A stretch of DNA of 44,443 bases from Comamonadaceae bacterium (GTDB taxonomy: Bacteria > Pseudomonadota > Gammaproteobacteria > Burkholderiales > Burkholderiaceae_C). The notes below the pieces were generated by a model, which saw only the letters and a list, made by a program, of their open reading frames with translations, was not told the DNA's origin and did no database searches. Position numbers and translations under genes: made by a program. Below are positions 16,172 to 25,220 of the stretch, in pieces (position 1 is the stretch's first letter; each line of letters begins with the position of its first letter). The stretch covers positions 1 to 44,443 of the forward strand of contig PNMF01000010.1 in the NCBI GenBank assembly GCA_013823485.1. The letters are read 5' to 3'.

Positions 16172-17244
16172 TTCAGTCGGTCCGATTTCTGGAACGATTT
16201 CTGCCGCTTGAACATGCCCTTGCGGTAGAACGGGAACAGCTGGAACCAGGTGCGCACCTTGAGCCAGCGGCCATACAGGCCCATGGGCTCGAACAGCACG
16301 AAGGCGATCAGCACCAGGCCGTATACCGTGCCCTGCAGGCCGGCGGCCTGGCCGATGGCGGCCGGCAGGAAGTCCTTGCCCAGCGAGATCAGCTGCGGCA
16401 TGACGATCAGGAAGATGGCGCCCAGGAAGGCCCCGTGGATCGAGCCCAGCCCGCCGATCACCACCATCAGCAGCAGGTCGATCGACTGGATGATGCCGAA
16501 CTGATCCGGCGACAGGAACTGGATCTTGTGCGCGTACAGCGCGCCGCCGATGCCGGCCAGGAAGGCCGAGAGCGCGAAGCTCAGCGTCTTGTAGCGGGCC
16601 AGGTGGATGCCCATGCTCTGGGCCGAGATCTCGGAGTCGCGGATGGCCACGAAGGCCCGGCCGGTGCTCGATCGCATCAGGTTGACGATGCCCAGCGTGG
16701 CGGCCACGCAGATGACCAGGCACAGCGCATAGAACTCGCCGGTGGTGTCCAGCTCCATGCCGAACAGCTTGGGGTACTGCACCATGAGGCCGGCGTTGCC
16801 CCCGGTCATGTGTTCCCAGCGGGCCATGCCTTCTTCCACGATGAAGCCGAAGGCCAGCGTGGCCATGCCCAGGTAGATGCCCTTGACCCGCAGCGCCGGC
16901 AGGCCCACCACCATGCCCACCGCCGCCGACAGCAGGCCGGCGCAGGCCAGTGCCAGCGGGAAAGGCAGGCCGGCGTTCACCATGATGGCCTGGGTGTAGG
17001 CCCCCACGCCCAGGAAGGCGGCGTGGCCGAGCGAGAACAGCCCGGTGAAGCCGGCCAGCAGCATCAGCCCCAGGCCGACGATGGCGTAGATGAGCACGAA
17101 GGTCATCTGCGAGAGCCAGTACTCGTCCACCGTGAACGGGGCGCTGAGCAGGAACAGGCCCAGCAGGCTGTACCAGAACACATGGCCGCCGTGCTTGGCC
17201 AGCCGGATGTCCTGGTCGTAATCGGTCTTGAACAGGAAACGCAT
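16168..17244 (-). CDS. livM: ABC transporter permease, LivM type
   Basis: 358 residues, eight to ten hydrophobic segments (for example FLLSAPFTVDEYWLSQ, then LIYAIVGLGLMLLAGFTGLF). The EAA-like loop AIRDSEISAQSMGIHLARYK contacts the ATPases. The typical LivM motif GGLGSIHGAFLGAI near residue 280 is present. It pairs with LivH in the inner membrane. Its start is 9 bases after the livH stop. Confidence 0.92.
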   Translation of the reverse strand: MRFLFKTDYDQDIRLAKHGGHVFWYSLLGLFLLSAPFTVDEYWLSQMTFVLIYAIVGLGLMLLAGFTGLFSLGHAAFLGVGAYTQAIMVNAGLPFPLALACAGLLSAAVGMVVGLPALRVKGIYLGMATLAFGFIVEEGMARWEHMTGGNAGLMVQYPKLFGMELDTTGEFYALCLVICVAATLGIVNLMRSSTGRAFVAIRDSEISAQSMGIHLARYKTLSFALSAFLAGIGGALYAHKIQFLSPDQFGIIQSIDLLLMVVIGGLGSIHGAFLGAIFLIVMPQLISLGKDFLPAAIGQAAGLQGTVYGLVLIAFVLFEPMGLYGRWLKVRTWFQLFPFYRKGMFKRQKSFQKSDRLK

Positions 17245-17253
17245 GGGCCGGCC

Positions 17254-18129
17254 TCAGACTTTCTTGCGGAGTTTTTCGCCGAACAGGCCGTTGGGCTTGA
17301 GCACCAGCATGAGCAGCACCACGATGTAGGGCGCGATGTCCTTGAAGCCCTCGGGCAGGTAGAAGCCCGACAGCGCTTCGACCACCCCGATGATCAGCCC
17401 GCCCACGATGGCGCCGGGCAGGCTGGTGAAGCCGCCCACCACCGCCGCCGGGAAGGCCTTGAGGCCGATGAAACCCATGTTGGCGTGCACGAAGGTGATG
17501 GGTGCGAGCAGCAGGCCGGCAATGGCCGCCACGCCGGCCGCCAGACCCCACACCAGGCCGTTGAGGCGCTTCACCGGAATGCCCATGTAGTAGGCCGCCA
17601 GCTGGTTCTGCGACGACGCCTGCATGGCGATGCCCAGCTTGCTGTAGCGGAACATGGCGAACAGGCCGCCGCACAGCAGGGCGGTGACGCCGATCACCAC
17701 GATCTGCTCGGCCGAGATCACCAGCGCGCCCAGGCGCAGCACCTCGCCGGCATAGGGCACCGGCAGGGTGTGGGTGTCGGTGCCGATGTTGGGGATCATG
17801 GTGATCACGCCGCGCAGCACATAGCCCACGCCGATGGTGAGCATCACGATGGAGAAGGCCGGCTGCCCCAGGATGGGCCGGATGACGATGCGCTCCAGCA
17901 GCACGCCGAACAGCGCCATGCCGATGATGGCTGCGGGCACCGAGAGCCAGAACGGGAAGCCCAGCAGCGTCATGGCCGCCAGACCGCCGAAGGCGCCGAC
18001 CATCATCAGGTCGCCCTGGGCAAAGCTCACCGTTTCGGTGGCCTTGTAGATCAGCACGAAGCCCAGGGCAATGAGGCCATAGATGCACCCCTGGGCCACA
18101 CCGCTGATGAGCAGTTGCAGCAGTTGCAC
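17254..18129 (-). CDS. livH: ABC transporter permease, LivH type
   Basis: 291 residues from a GTG start with GGAGA 6 bases upstream. The N-terminal LLISGVAQGCIYGLIALGFV and IYKATETVSFAQGDLMMVGA are the LivH signature (the N-F-A-Q-G-x-L/M segment). The C-terminal GGFTSLPGAIVGGLIIG and GFKDIAPYIVVLLMLVL are conserved permease segments. First gene of the operon. Upstream 18130-18296 holds its promoter region, shared divergently with the AtuA-like gene; a TATAAAT sequence on the minus strand near 18220 is a candidate -10, without a clear -35. Confidence 0.92.
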   Translation of the reverse strand: MQLLQLLISGVAQGCIYGLIALGFVLIYKATETVSFAQGDLMMVGAFGGLAAMTLLGFPFWLSVPAAIIGMALFGVLLERIVIRPILGQPAFSIVMLTIGVGYVLRGVITMIPNIGTDTHTLPVPYAGEVLRLGALVISAEQIVVIGVTALLCGGLFAMFRYSKLGIAMQASSQNQLAAYYMGIPVKRLNGLVWGLAAGVAAIAGLLLAPITFVHANMGFIGLKAFPAAVVGGFTSLPGAIVGGLIIGVVEALSGFYLPEGFKDIAPYIVVLLMLVLKPNGLFGEKLRKKV

Positions 18130-18296
18130 GAACGTGTCTCCGATGTTGTTATGTGTCGCGCCTGACGGCGCGTCTGCTGCGGTATCGGGTGCAGGCAAGG
18201 CAGCAGAAGTGCTGCGATTTATAGCTGTCCTGCACGGGACTGACGCTAGGGGTTGTCCCGACGCGTGCGTCGCGCAGGTGCCAGCAAGATGACCCC

Positions 18297-19691
18297 ATGA
18301 CCTCTGTGCGCATCGGTGCCGGGCTCGGCTTTTATGGCGATCACTGGGAGCCGGTGGCGGCCAGCATCGAGCGCGGGCAGCTGCAGTTCGTGGCCAGCGA
18401 CCACCTGGCCGAACTGACCCTGGCCATCCTGCAGAAAGACCGGCAGCGCGACCCCGCACTCGGCTACGCGCGCGATGTGGTGCCGCTGCTGCTGCGCCTG
18501 TGGCCGCTGATGCAGGCGCGCGGCGTGCGCTTTGTCTGCAACGCCGGTGGCCTCAACCCCGTGGGCGCGGCGCAGGCGGTGCAGGCCGCCTTGCAGGCGC
18601 GCGGCCTGAAGGCCCGCATCGCCGTGGTGGCCGGCGACGACGTGCTGCCCCGGCTGCAGGACCCGGCTCAGGACTTACCCCACCTGTTTCATGGCGGCCA
18701 CGTGGACAGCGTGCGCGAGCGGCTGGTGTTCGCCAACGCCTACCTGGGCGCAGCACCCATCGTGCGGGCGCTGGAGGGCGGGGCCGACATCGTCATCACC
18801 GGCCGGGTGGCCGATGCCGCGCTGTTCCTGGGGCCGCTGGTGCACAGCCTGGGCTGGAAGCTGCAGGACGCTTCGTCCCCGGCCGACTGGGGCCGCCTGG
18901 CCCAGGGCCTGACCGTGGGCCACCTGCTGGAATGTTCGGGGCAGGGCAGCGGGGGCAACTTCGGCAGCCAGGGCTGGTGGCAGCGCATCCCCGACCTGGC
19001 CCGCATCGGCTACCCCATTGCGGAAGTGTGGGAAGACGGCAGCGCCCTCATCACCAAGGCGCCCGAGACCGGCGGGCTGGTCAACTTCGACACGGTGCGC
19101 CAGCAATTGCTCTACGAGGTGCACGACCCGCACGCCTATCACTCGCCCGACGTGGTGCTGGACATGGGGCAGATCGAGCTGCGCGACGAAGGGCAGCACC
19201 GGGTGCACCTGAGCGGCGCGCAGGGTTGCGCGCCCGGCCCGCAGCTCAAGGTGGTGGCGGGCTACCGCGACGGCTACAAGGCCGAGGTGAGCTGGGGCTT
19301 CTCGTGGCCCGACGCCTGGGACAAGGCGCAGGCCGCGCAGGCCCTGATCCGCGCCGAGCTGGCGCGCCGCCGCGTGCCGCACGACGAGCTCTTTGTGGAG
19401 TACCCGGGGCTCAACGCGGCCCACGGCCCGCTGGCCCCGCTGCCCGACGCCGAGGCCCTGAACGGCCTCAACGAGATCTGGACCCGCCTGGTGCTGCGCA
19501 CCCCGGACCGCGCCGCCGCCGAGGGCTTCGGCCGCCTGTTCCCCTGGCTGGCCCTGAGCGGCCCGGCCTTCACCAGCGGCTTCAGCGGCCTGCACGGCGC
19601 CAGCGAGCTGCTGGGCATCTGGCCGACGCTGGTGGACCGGGCCTCGGTGGAAGCGGGCGTGACCCTCGACTGGCTGGAGGCGGGTGCATGA
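18297..19691 (+). CDS. AtuA-like protein (DUF1446, acyclic terpene utilisation family)
   Basis: 464 residues. The DUF1446 signature appears as MTSVRIGAGLGFYGDHWEPV at the start, then FVCNAGGLNP and ADIVITGRVADAALFLGPLVH, and the nucleotide- or substrate-facing GHLLECSGQGSGGNFG. In Pseudomonas AtuA is needed for growth on citronellol and geranylate; its reaction is not established. There the DUF1446 part is fused to a C-terminal domain; here that part is a separate gene that overlaps by 4 bases. A CAAGAT hexamer ends 6 bases before the ATG. Confidence 0.85.
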   Translation: MTSVRIGAGLGFYGDHWEPVAASIERGQLQFVASDHLAELTLAILQKDRQRDPALGYARDVVPLLLRLWPLMQARGVRFVCNAGGLNPVGAAQAVQAALQARGLKARIAVVAGDDVLPRLQDPAQDLPHLFHGGHVDSVRERLVFANAYLGAAPIVRALEGGADIVITGRVADAALFLGPLVHSLGWKLQDASSPADWGRLAQGLTVGHLLECSGQGSGGNFGSQGWWQRIPDLARIGYPIAEVWEDGSALITKAPETGGLVNFDTVRQQLLYEVHDPHAYHSPDVVLDMGQIELRDEGQHRVHLSGAQGCAPGPQLKVVAGYRDGYKAEVSWGFSWPDAWDKAQAAQALIRAELARRRVPHDELFVEYPGLNAAHGPLAPLPDAEALNGLNEIWTRLVLRTPDRAAAEGFGRLFPWLALSGPAFTSGFSGLHGASELLGIWPTLVDRASVEAGVTLDWLEAGA

Positions 19692-20074
19692 ACACGTCGG
19701 ACGACAAGGTGCTGGTCCCGCTGGCCCGCATCGCCCATGCCCGCAGCGGCGACAAGGCCGACTGGGTCGACTTCGGCCTGTTCGCCCGCAACGCCGCAGG
19801 CTGGCGGCTGATCGAGCGGGAGGTGACGGCGGCGCGGGTGCAGGCCCACTTTGCGCCCTGGCTGCCCGGCGAGGTGCTGCTGTGGCCGCTGCCGCGCCTG
19901 CTGGCCCTGAAGCTGGTGCTGAAGGACGCGCTGCAGGGCGGCGGTGCCCGCAACCTGCGCCACGACAACCTGGGCAAGGCCATGGCCGGCGCGCTCCTGC
20001 GCATGGACATCACGGTGACGCAGGCCGAACTGGACGAAGCCCTGCAAAGCCCCACCGTGGCCTGGTGGCCCTGA
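19688..20074 (+). CDS. AtuA-like C-terminal domain as a separate protein (ferredoxin-fold type)
   Basis: 128 residues. The start VPLARIAHARSGDKADWVDFGL is the typical opening of this domain (ARSGDK), followed by YGW-like strands and GGGARNLRHDNLGKAMAGALL (cited by its ends, ~residues 90-110). It should form a complex with the DUF1446 protein encoded just upstream, whose stop overlaps its ATG. Function unknown beyond the atu link. Confidence 0.85.
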   Translation: MNTSDDKVLVPLARIAHARSGDKADWVDFGLFARNAAGWRLIEREVTAARVQAHFAPWLPGEVLLWPLPRLLALKLVLKDALQGGGARNLRHDNLGKAMAGALLRMDITVTQAELDEALQSPTVAWWP

Positions 20075-20117
20075 GCGGCCCGGCGTGAATGGCCCCAGGG
20101 CCGGGCGGCGGTCTGCC

Positions 20118-20123
20118 TAGCAT
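20118..20123 (+). promoter_or_regulatory. -10-like element for the glutamine amidotransferase gene
   Basis: TAGCAT ends 7 bases before ATG 20131. There is no Shine-Dalgarno, as in the other leaderless-type starts of this window. Confidence 0.4.
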
Positions 20124-20130
20124 CGCCGCC

Positions 20131-20889
20131 ATGCCGACCCACCCCGCCACAAACACCGACGTGCTGGTGCTGCAGCACACCCTGGAAGACGGCCCCGGTT
20201 ACCTGGGGCAGTGGCTGGACGCCCACGGCCACACCTGGCAGGTGCGCTGCACCGAGGCCGGCGAGGCCTGGCCGGCGTCCGTCGACGGGTTCCGGGCGCT
20301 GGCGGTGCTGGGGGGCGAGTGGAGCGCCAACGACGACCGCCCCAGCCTGCGCCAGGCCGAGGCGCTGATCCGCCAGGCCGATGCGCGCGGCATTCCGGTG
20401 ATCGGCCATTGCCTGGGCGGGCAGCTGATGGCGCGTGCCTTCGGTGGCCGGGTCGAGCGGCTGCCGATGCCCGAGGTGGGCTGGCTGCCGGTCCGCCGCG
20501 AGCCCGGGGCCGATGCCGCGCTGCTGGCCGACTGGCTGGGTGGGCTGGGCCCGGGCGGCAGCGCCACCCTCTACCAGTGGCATTACGACAGCTTCACCGT
20601 GCTGCCGCCGGGCGCGCGGCTGCTGGCGGCATCGCCGGCCTGCGGGCACCAGGCGTTTGCCATCGGGCCGCACCTGGGCATGCAGTTCCACATCGAGATC
20701 ACGCCGGCCAAGATCGAGGCCTGGCTGGCCAACGCCGGCAGCGTGTACCCGCAGGCGGTGGAGCAGGGGCTGCCCACGGTGCAGTCGCCGGCGGCCATGC
20801 GGGCACTCACCGCGCAGCACCAGGCGGGCAGCCAGGCGCTGGCCGATGTCATCTACGCCGCCTGGCGGCGGCGCTGGAAAGCCGTCTGA
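20131..20889 (+). CDS. Class I glutamine amidotransferase-like protein (GMP-synthase-like)
   Basis: 252 residues. The catalytic triad is complete: Cys in VIGHCLGGQLMARAFGG, and His and Glu in GMQFHIEITPAKIE. The N-terminal strand DVLVLQHTLEDGPG is typical of stand-alone GATase1 proteins of the YfeJ/GuaA-like group. It may hydrolyse gamma-glutamyl compounds. An in-frame ATG at 20089 is rejected because the -10 element lies downstream of it. It converges, stop codon to stop codon with no gap, on the thioesterase gene. Confidence 0.85.
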   Translation: MPTHPATNTDVLVLQHTLEDGPGYLGQWLDAHGHTWQVRCTEAGEAWPASVDGFRALAVLGGEWSANDDRPSLRQAEALIRQADARGIPVIGHCLGGQLMARAFGGRVERLPMPEVGWLPVRREPGADAALLADWLGGLGPGGSATLYQWHYDSFTVLPPGARLLAASPACGHQAFAIGPHLGMQFHIEITPAKIEAWLANAGSVYPQAVEQGLPTVQSPAAMRALTAQHQAGSQALADVIYAAWRRRWKAV

Positions 20890-21318
20890 TCAGAGGCCGG
20901 GCGGCAGGCCCTCGCGCGGAATCGGCCGGGGCCGGCCTTCCATGTCGATGGCCACATAGGTCAGGCTGGCTTCGGTCACCTTGACGTACTGGCCCTGGGC
21001 CGAGAAGCGTTCGGCAAACACCTCCACCTGCACCGTGATCGAGGTGCGGCCCACCCGCGTGAGGTGCGAATAGAAGCTCAGGATGTCGCCCACCCGCACC
21101 GGCTGCTTGAAGATGAACTGGTTCACCGCCACCGTGGCCATGCGGCCGCGCACATAACGCGCCGGCAGCACCGCACCGGCCAGGTCGACCTGCGCCATGA
21201 CCCAGCCGCCGAAGATGTCGCCGTTGGCATTGCAGTCGGCCGGCATGGGGATGACCTTGAGCACCAGTTCGCGGTCGGTGGGCAAGTGGGTGGCGTGGGC
21301 GCCGGTTTCGGTGGACAT
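20890..21318 (-). CDS. Acyl-CoA thioesterase, YciA type
   Basis: 142 residues. The hotdog signature NANGDIFGGWVMAQVDLAG (residues ~30-48) is diagnostic for the YciA/acyl-CoA hydrolase branch; the Asp in QVD is catalytic. FIFKQPVRVGDILSFYSHLTR is the following core strand region. It hydrolyses medium- and long-chain acyl-CoA in the cytoplasm. Divergent from the ABC exporter gene with only 36 bases between start codons. Confidence 0.88.
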   Translation of the reverse strand: MSTETGAHATHLPTDRELVLKVIPMPADCNANGDIFGGWVMAQVDLAGAVLPARYVRGRMATVAVNQFIFKQPVRVGDILSFYSHLTRVGRTSITVQVEVFAERFSAQGQYVKVTEASLTYVAIDMEGRPRPIPREGLPPGL

Positions 21319-21354
21319 GGGCACAATCTCCGTGATTACCCGAGATTCTCCCGC

Positions 21355-23226
21355 ATGCGACCCGACAACCCGACCCAAGGCCGTGTGGCCTTGCCCGCCA
21401 CGCCCGGCGCACCCGGCGCACCCGGCACCCCGGGGGAACCCGCGCGCCGCTCCGACTGGGCCACCCTGCAGCGCCTGCTGCCTTACCTGTGGCGCTACAA
21501 GTGGCGGGTCATGTTCGCGCTGGGGTTCATGGTGGCGGCCAAGGTGGCCAACGTCAGCGTGCCCCTTCTGCTCAAGGAGCTGGTCGACGCCATGACCATC
21601 CCGCCCGGCAGCACCCAGGCCCTGCTGGTGGTGCCGGTGGCCCTGCTGCTGGGTTACGGCGCGTTGCGGCTGTCCACCAGCCTGTTCACCGAGCTGCGCG
21701 AACTCGTGTTCGCCAAGGCCACCGAGGGCGCCACCCGCAGCATTGCGCTCGAAGTGTTCGGGCACCTGCACGCGCTGTCGCTGCGTTTCCACCTGGAACG
21801 CCAGACCGGCGGCATGACGCGCGACATCGAACGCGGCACGCGCGGCGTGCAGTCGCTCATCTCGTACTCGCTCTACAGCATCGTGCCCACCCTGATCGAG
21901 GTGGCCATGGTGCTGGCCCTGCTGGGCACCCGCTTCGACATGGGCTATGTGGTCATCACGCTGGTGGCGCTGGTGGTGTACGTGACCTTCACCGTGGTCA
22001 TCACCGAATGGCGCACCCAGTTCCGGCGCGAGATGAACGAGCTGGAGTCCAGCAGCCAGACCCGCGCCATCGACTCGCTGCTCAACTACGAGACGGTCAA
22101 GTACTTCAACAACGAGGCCTTCGAGGCCCGCCGCTACGACGAGGCGCTGGAGAAGCTGCGCCGCGCCCGCCTCAAGAGCCAGAGCACGCTCTCGCTGCTC
22201 AACACCGGCCAGCAGCTGGTGATTGCGGTGGCGCTGGTGCTGATGCTGTGGCGGGCCACCCAGGGCGTGGCCGACGGCACCCTCACGCTGGGCGATCTGG
22301 TGATGATCAATGCCTTCATGATCCAGCTCTACATCCCGCTGGGTTTCCTGGGCGTGCTGTACCGCGAGATCAAGCAGAGCCTGACCGACCTGGACAAGAT
22401 GTTCGTGCTGCTGGAGAAGGAACGCGAGGTGGCCGACGCCCCCGGCGCCGTGCCGCTGCGGCTGCAGGGCCCGCCGGCGGTGCGCTTCGAGGAGGTGCGC
22501 TTCGCCTACGAGCCGGCCCGGCCCATCCTGCACGGCATCAGCTTCGAGATCCCGGCCGGGCAGACGGTGGCGGTGGTCGGCCCGTCGGGCTCGGGCAAGA
22601 GCACGCTGGCCCGGCTGCTCTACCGCTTCTACGACACGCAGGAAGGCCGCATCACCATCGACGGCCAGGACATCCGGCAGGTGACCCAGGGCAGCGTGCG
22701 CCAGGCCATCGGCATCGTCCCGCAGGACACGGTGCTGTTCAACGACAGCATCGAATACAACATCCTGTACGGCCGGCCCGATGCCGGGCACGAGGCGGCG
22801 GTGGCGGCGGCCCAGGCTGCCCACATCCGCGACTTCATCGAACGCCTGCCGCAGGGCTGGCGCACCGTGGTCGGCGAGCGCGGACTCAAGCTGTCGGGCG
22901 GCGAGAAACAGCGCGTGGCCATTGCCCGCACCCTGCTCAAGAACCCGCCCATCCTGATCTTCGACGAAGCCACCTCGGCGCTCGATTCGGCCAACGAACG
23001 CGCCATCCAGGGCGAGATCCGCAGCGCCGCCCGCAACAAGACCACGCTGGTCATTGCCCACCGCCTCTCCACCGTGGTGGACGCGCACCAGATCATCGTG
23101 CTGGAGCACGGCCACATCGTCGAGCGCGGCACCCATGCCGAGCTGGTGGCGCGGGGCGGTGTTTACACGCAGATGTGGGCCCTGCAGCAGTCGGATAATC
23201 CGGCCGATGGAAACCAAGTGGCTTGA
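21355..23226 (+). CDS. Atm1-family half-size ABC exporter (heavy metal/glutathione-type)
   Basis: 623 residues. A Pro-Gly-Ala-rich leader (TPGAPGAPGTPGEPARR, from a 9-base tandem repeat in the DNA) precedes a six-helix transmembrane domain, ~40-330, containing the Atm1 segment YEAVKYFNNEAFE-like NYETVKYFNNEAFEARRYD. The ATPase domain shows Walker A VGPSGSGKSTLARLLYRF, signature LSGGEKQRVAIARTLLK and Walker B ILIFDEATSALD. Bacterial Atm1 proteins export glutathione conjugates or metal-thiol complexes. Its last 20 bases overlap the LysR gene, which is not in the same frame. Confidence 0.92.
   Translation: MRPDNPTQGRVALPATPGAPGAPGTPGEPARRSDWATLQRLLPYLWRYKWRVMFALGFMVAAKVANVSVPLLLKELVDAMTIPPGSTQALLVVPVALLLGYGALRLSTSLFTELRELVFAKATEGATRSIALEVFGHLHALSLRFHLERQTGGMTRDIERGTRGVQSLISYSLYSIVPTLIEVAMVLALLGTRFDMGYVVITLVALVVYVTFTVVITEWRTQFRREMNELESSSQTRAIDSLLNYETVKYFNNEAFEARRYDEALEKLRRARLKSQSTLSLLNTGQQLVIAVALVLMLWRATQGVADGTLTLGDLVMINAFMIQLYIPLGFLGVLYREIKQSLTDLDKMFVLLEKEREVADAPGAVPLRLQGPPAVRFEEVRFAYEPARPILHGISFEIPAGQTVAVVGPSGSGKSTLARLLYRFYDTQEGRITIDGQDIRQVTQGSVRQAIGIVPQDTVLFNDSIEYNILYGRPDAGHEAAVAAAQAAHIRDFIERLPQGWRTVVGERGLKLSGGEKQRVAIARTLLKNPPILIFDEATSALDSANERAIQGEIRSAARNKTTLVIAHRLSTVVDAHQIIVLEHGHIVERGTHAELVARGGVYTQMWALQQSDNPADGNQVA
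23194..23199 (+). promoter_or_regulatory. -10 element for the LysR gene (leaderless type)
   Basis: GATAAT ends 7 bases before ATG 23207, inside the last codons of the ABC exporter gene. No Shine-Dalgarno. Confidence 0.5.
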
Positions 23227-24145
23227 AGATTTCGTCAGTCTGGCCGAGACCCGCAGCTTCAGCCGCTCGGCCCAGCTGCGGCATGTGACCCAGCCGGCGT
23301 TCTCGCGCCGAATCCAGTCGCTCGAAGCCTGGGCCGGCACCGACCTGGTCGACCGCTCCTCCTACCCCACGCGCCTCACCCCCGCCGGGCAGACGCTCTA
23401 CGAGCAGGCGCTGGAGATGCTCCAGACCCTCAACACCACCCGGGCCACCCTGCGAGCACACACCGCGGCGGCGCAGGACGTCATCGAATTCGCAGTGCCG
23501 CACACCCTGGCCTTCACCTTCTTCCCGGCCTGGCTCTCCGGCCTGCGCGAGAGCTGCGGCCCCATCAAGAGCCGGCTGATCGCGCTCAATGTGCACGACG
23601 CGGTGCTGCGGCTGGTGGAAGGCAGCTGCGACCTGCTGATCGCCTACCACCATGTCGACCAGCCCATCCAGCTCGACGCCGCCCGGTACGAAATGCTGCC
23701 GCTGGGCAGCGACGTGCTCGCCCCCTTCGTCAAGCCCGACGCCCAGGGCCGACCGCTGTATTCGTTGCTGGCCCAGGCCGGTGCGCCCGCACCCTACCTG
23801 GCCTATGCCCCCGGCGCCTACCTCGGCCGGGTGGTCGACAGCCTGACCAAACGCGCCGACCGCCCGGTGCACCTGGAGCGCAGCTACGAGACCGACATGG
23901 CCGAGGGCCTCAAGGCCATGGCCCTGGAAGGCCACGGCATCGCCTTCCTGCCCACCAGCGCGGTGCGGGCCGAGGTGGCGGCCGGCCGGCTGGTCTCGGC
24001 CGGCGAAGGCCTGCAGGCCGCACTCGACATCCGCCTCTACCGCGCCCGCCCGGCCGACAGCACCCGGGCGAAGCGTGCGGTTCAGGTGTTCTGGCAGCGG
24101 TTGCAGGACCTGCTCGACGGTCGGGCTGCGACAATCGCCGGATGA
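23207..24145 (+). CDS. LysR-family transcriptional regulator
   Basis: 312 residues. The N-terminal winged HTH is [20 protein letters not shown] followed by [20 protein letters not shown], the standard LysR DNA-binding signature. The effector domain runs ~90-305 ([19 protein letters not shown] opening, then [14 protein letters not shown]). It is similar in layout to HypT/YjiE-type LysR proteins, which respond to hypochlorite; that is a weak impression. It overlaps the ABC exporter before it and pyrC after it (ATGA), yet has its own promoter. Target unknown. Confidence 0.9.
   Translation: METKWLEDFVSLAETRSFSRSAQLRHVTQPAFSRRIQSLEAWAGTDLVDRSSYPTRLTPAGQTLYEQALEMLQTLNTTRATLRAHTAAAQDVIEFAVPHTLAFTFFPAWLSGLRESCGPIKSRLIALNVHDAVLRLVEGSCDLLIAYHHVDQPIQLDAARYEMLPLGSDVLAPFVKPDAQGRPLYSLLAQAGAPAPYLAYAPGAYLGRVVDSLTKRADRPVHLERSYETDMAEGLKAMALEGHGIAFLPTSAVRAEVAAGRLVSAGEGLQAALDIRLYRARPADSTRAKRAVQVFWQRLQDLLDGRAATIAG
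24130..24135 (+). promoter_or_regulatory. -10 element for pyrC (leaderless type)
   Basis: GACAAT ends 6 bases before ATG 24142, within the 3' end of the LysR gene. No Shine-Dalgarno. Confidence 0.5.
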
Positions 24146-25203
24146 ACGCCGCCCCGACCCCGAACCCGCGCCCCGACACCCTGACCCTCACCCGCCCGGA
24201 CGACTGGCACGTCCATCTGCGCGACGGCGAAGCCCTGCGCACCGTGGTGCCGCACACCGCCGCCCAGTTCGGCCGGGCCATCGTCATGCCCAACCTGAAG
24301 CCGCCGGTGACCACCGCCGCCCAGGCCGTGGCTTATCGCGACCGAATCCTGGCCGCCGTGCCCGAAGGCGTGTCGTTCGAGCCGCTCATGACGCTCTACC
24401 TCACCGACAACCTGCCGCCCGACGAGATCGCCCGGGCCCGCGAGGGCGGCGTGGTGGCCGCCAAGCTCTACCCGGCCGGTGCCACCACCAACAGCGATGC
24501 CGGCGTGACCGACATCCGCAAGACCTACCGCACCCTGGAAGCCATGCAGAAGCACGGCATGCTGCTGCTGGTGCACGGCGAGGTCACCTCCAGCGACATC
24601 GACCTGTTCGACCGCGAGGCGGTGTTCATCGACCAGCAGATGATCCCGCTGCGCCGCGACTTCCCCGAACTGAAGGTGGTGTTCGAGCACATCACCACCC
24701 GCGAGGCGGCGCAGTATGTGGCCGAGGCCGGTGCGTTCACGGCGGCCACCATCACCGCCCACCACCTGCTCTACAACCGCAACGCCATCTTCAGCGGCGG
24801 CATCCGCCCGCACTACTACTGCCTGCCGGTGCTCAAGCGCGAGGTGCACCGCCAGGCGCTGGTGGCCGCCGCCACCGGCGGCAGCGACCGCTTCTTCCTG
24901 GGCACCGACAGTGCCCCGCACCCGGCCCACCTCAAGGAACACGCCACCGGTTGCGCCGGCTGCTACACCGCGCACGCCGCCCTGGAGCTGTACGCCGAGG
25001 CCTTCGACAGCGTGGGTGCGCTGGACCGGCTGGAAGGTTTTGCCAGCTTCCACGGCCCGGCCTTTTACGGCCTGCCGCGCAACACCGGCACCGTGACCTT
25101 GAAGCGCGAGAGCTGGACCCCGCCCGAGAGCTTTGCCTTCGGCCAGGCCGAACTGAAGCCGCTGCGCGCCGGCGAGGCGCTGCCCTGGCGCCAGGTGGCC
25201 TGA
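24142..25203 (+). CDS. pyrC: Dihydroorotase
   Basis: 353 residues, class II (E. coli PyrC-like) length. It closes N-carbamoyl-aspartate to dihydroorotate in pyrimidine synthesis. Zinc ligands and active-site residues are visible: WHVHLRDG (two His), the lysine to be carboxylated in [27 protein letters not shown] and the Asp in GTDSAPHP. The start [20 protein letters not shown] carries ~14 residues before the conserved core, and overlaps the LysR stop by 4 bases. Confidence 0.96.
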   Translation: MNAAPTPNPRPDTLTLTRPDDWHVHLRDGEALRTVVPHTAAQFGRAIVMPNLKPPVTTAAQAVAYRDRILAAVPEGVSFEPLMTLYLTDNLPPDEIARAREGGVVAAKLYPAGATTNSDAGVTDIRKTYRTLEAMQKHGMLLLVHGEVTSSDIDLFDREAVFIDQQMIPLRRDFPELKVVFEHITTREAAQYVAEAGAFTAATITAHHLLYNRNAIFSGGIRPHYYCLPVLKREVHRQALVAAATGGSDRFFLGTDSAPHPAHLKEHATGCAGCYTAHAALELYAEAFDSVGALDRLEGFASFHGPAFYGLPRNTGTVTLKRESWTPPESFAFGQAELKPLRAGEALPWRQVA

Positions 25204-25220
25204 GGGTCCGCGCCGACGCC

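Noticed and set aside
19681-19700. Frameshift splitting an atuA gene
   Set aside because: The ATGA overlap with a good in-frame start and a complete second domain fits two coupled genes.
20890-23340. An 816-codon open frame on the minus strand opposite the ABC exporter
   Set aside because: Only its last 142 codons (YciA thioesterase) look like a protein. The rest is the usual antisense frame of a GC-rich gene, rich in His, Gln, Val and Gly.
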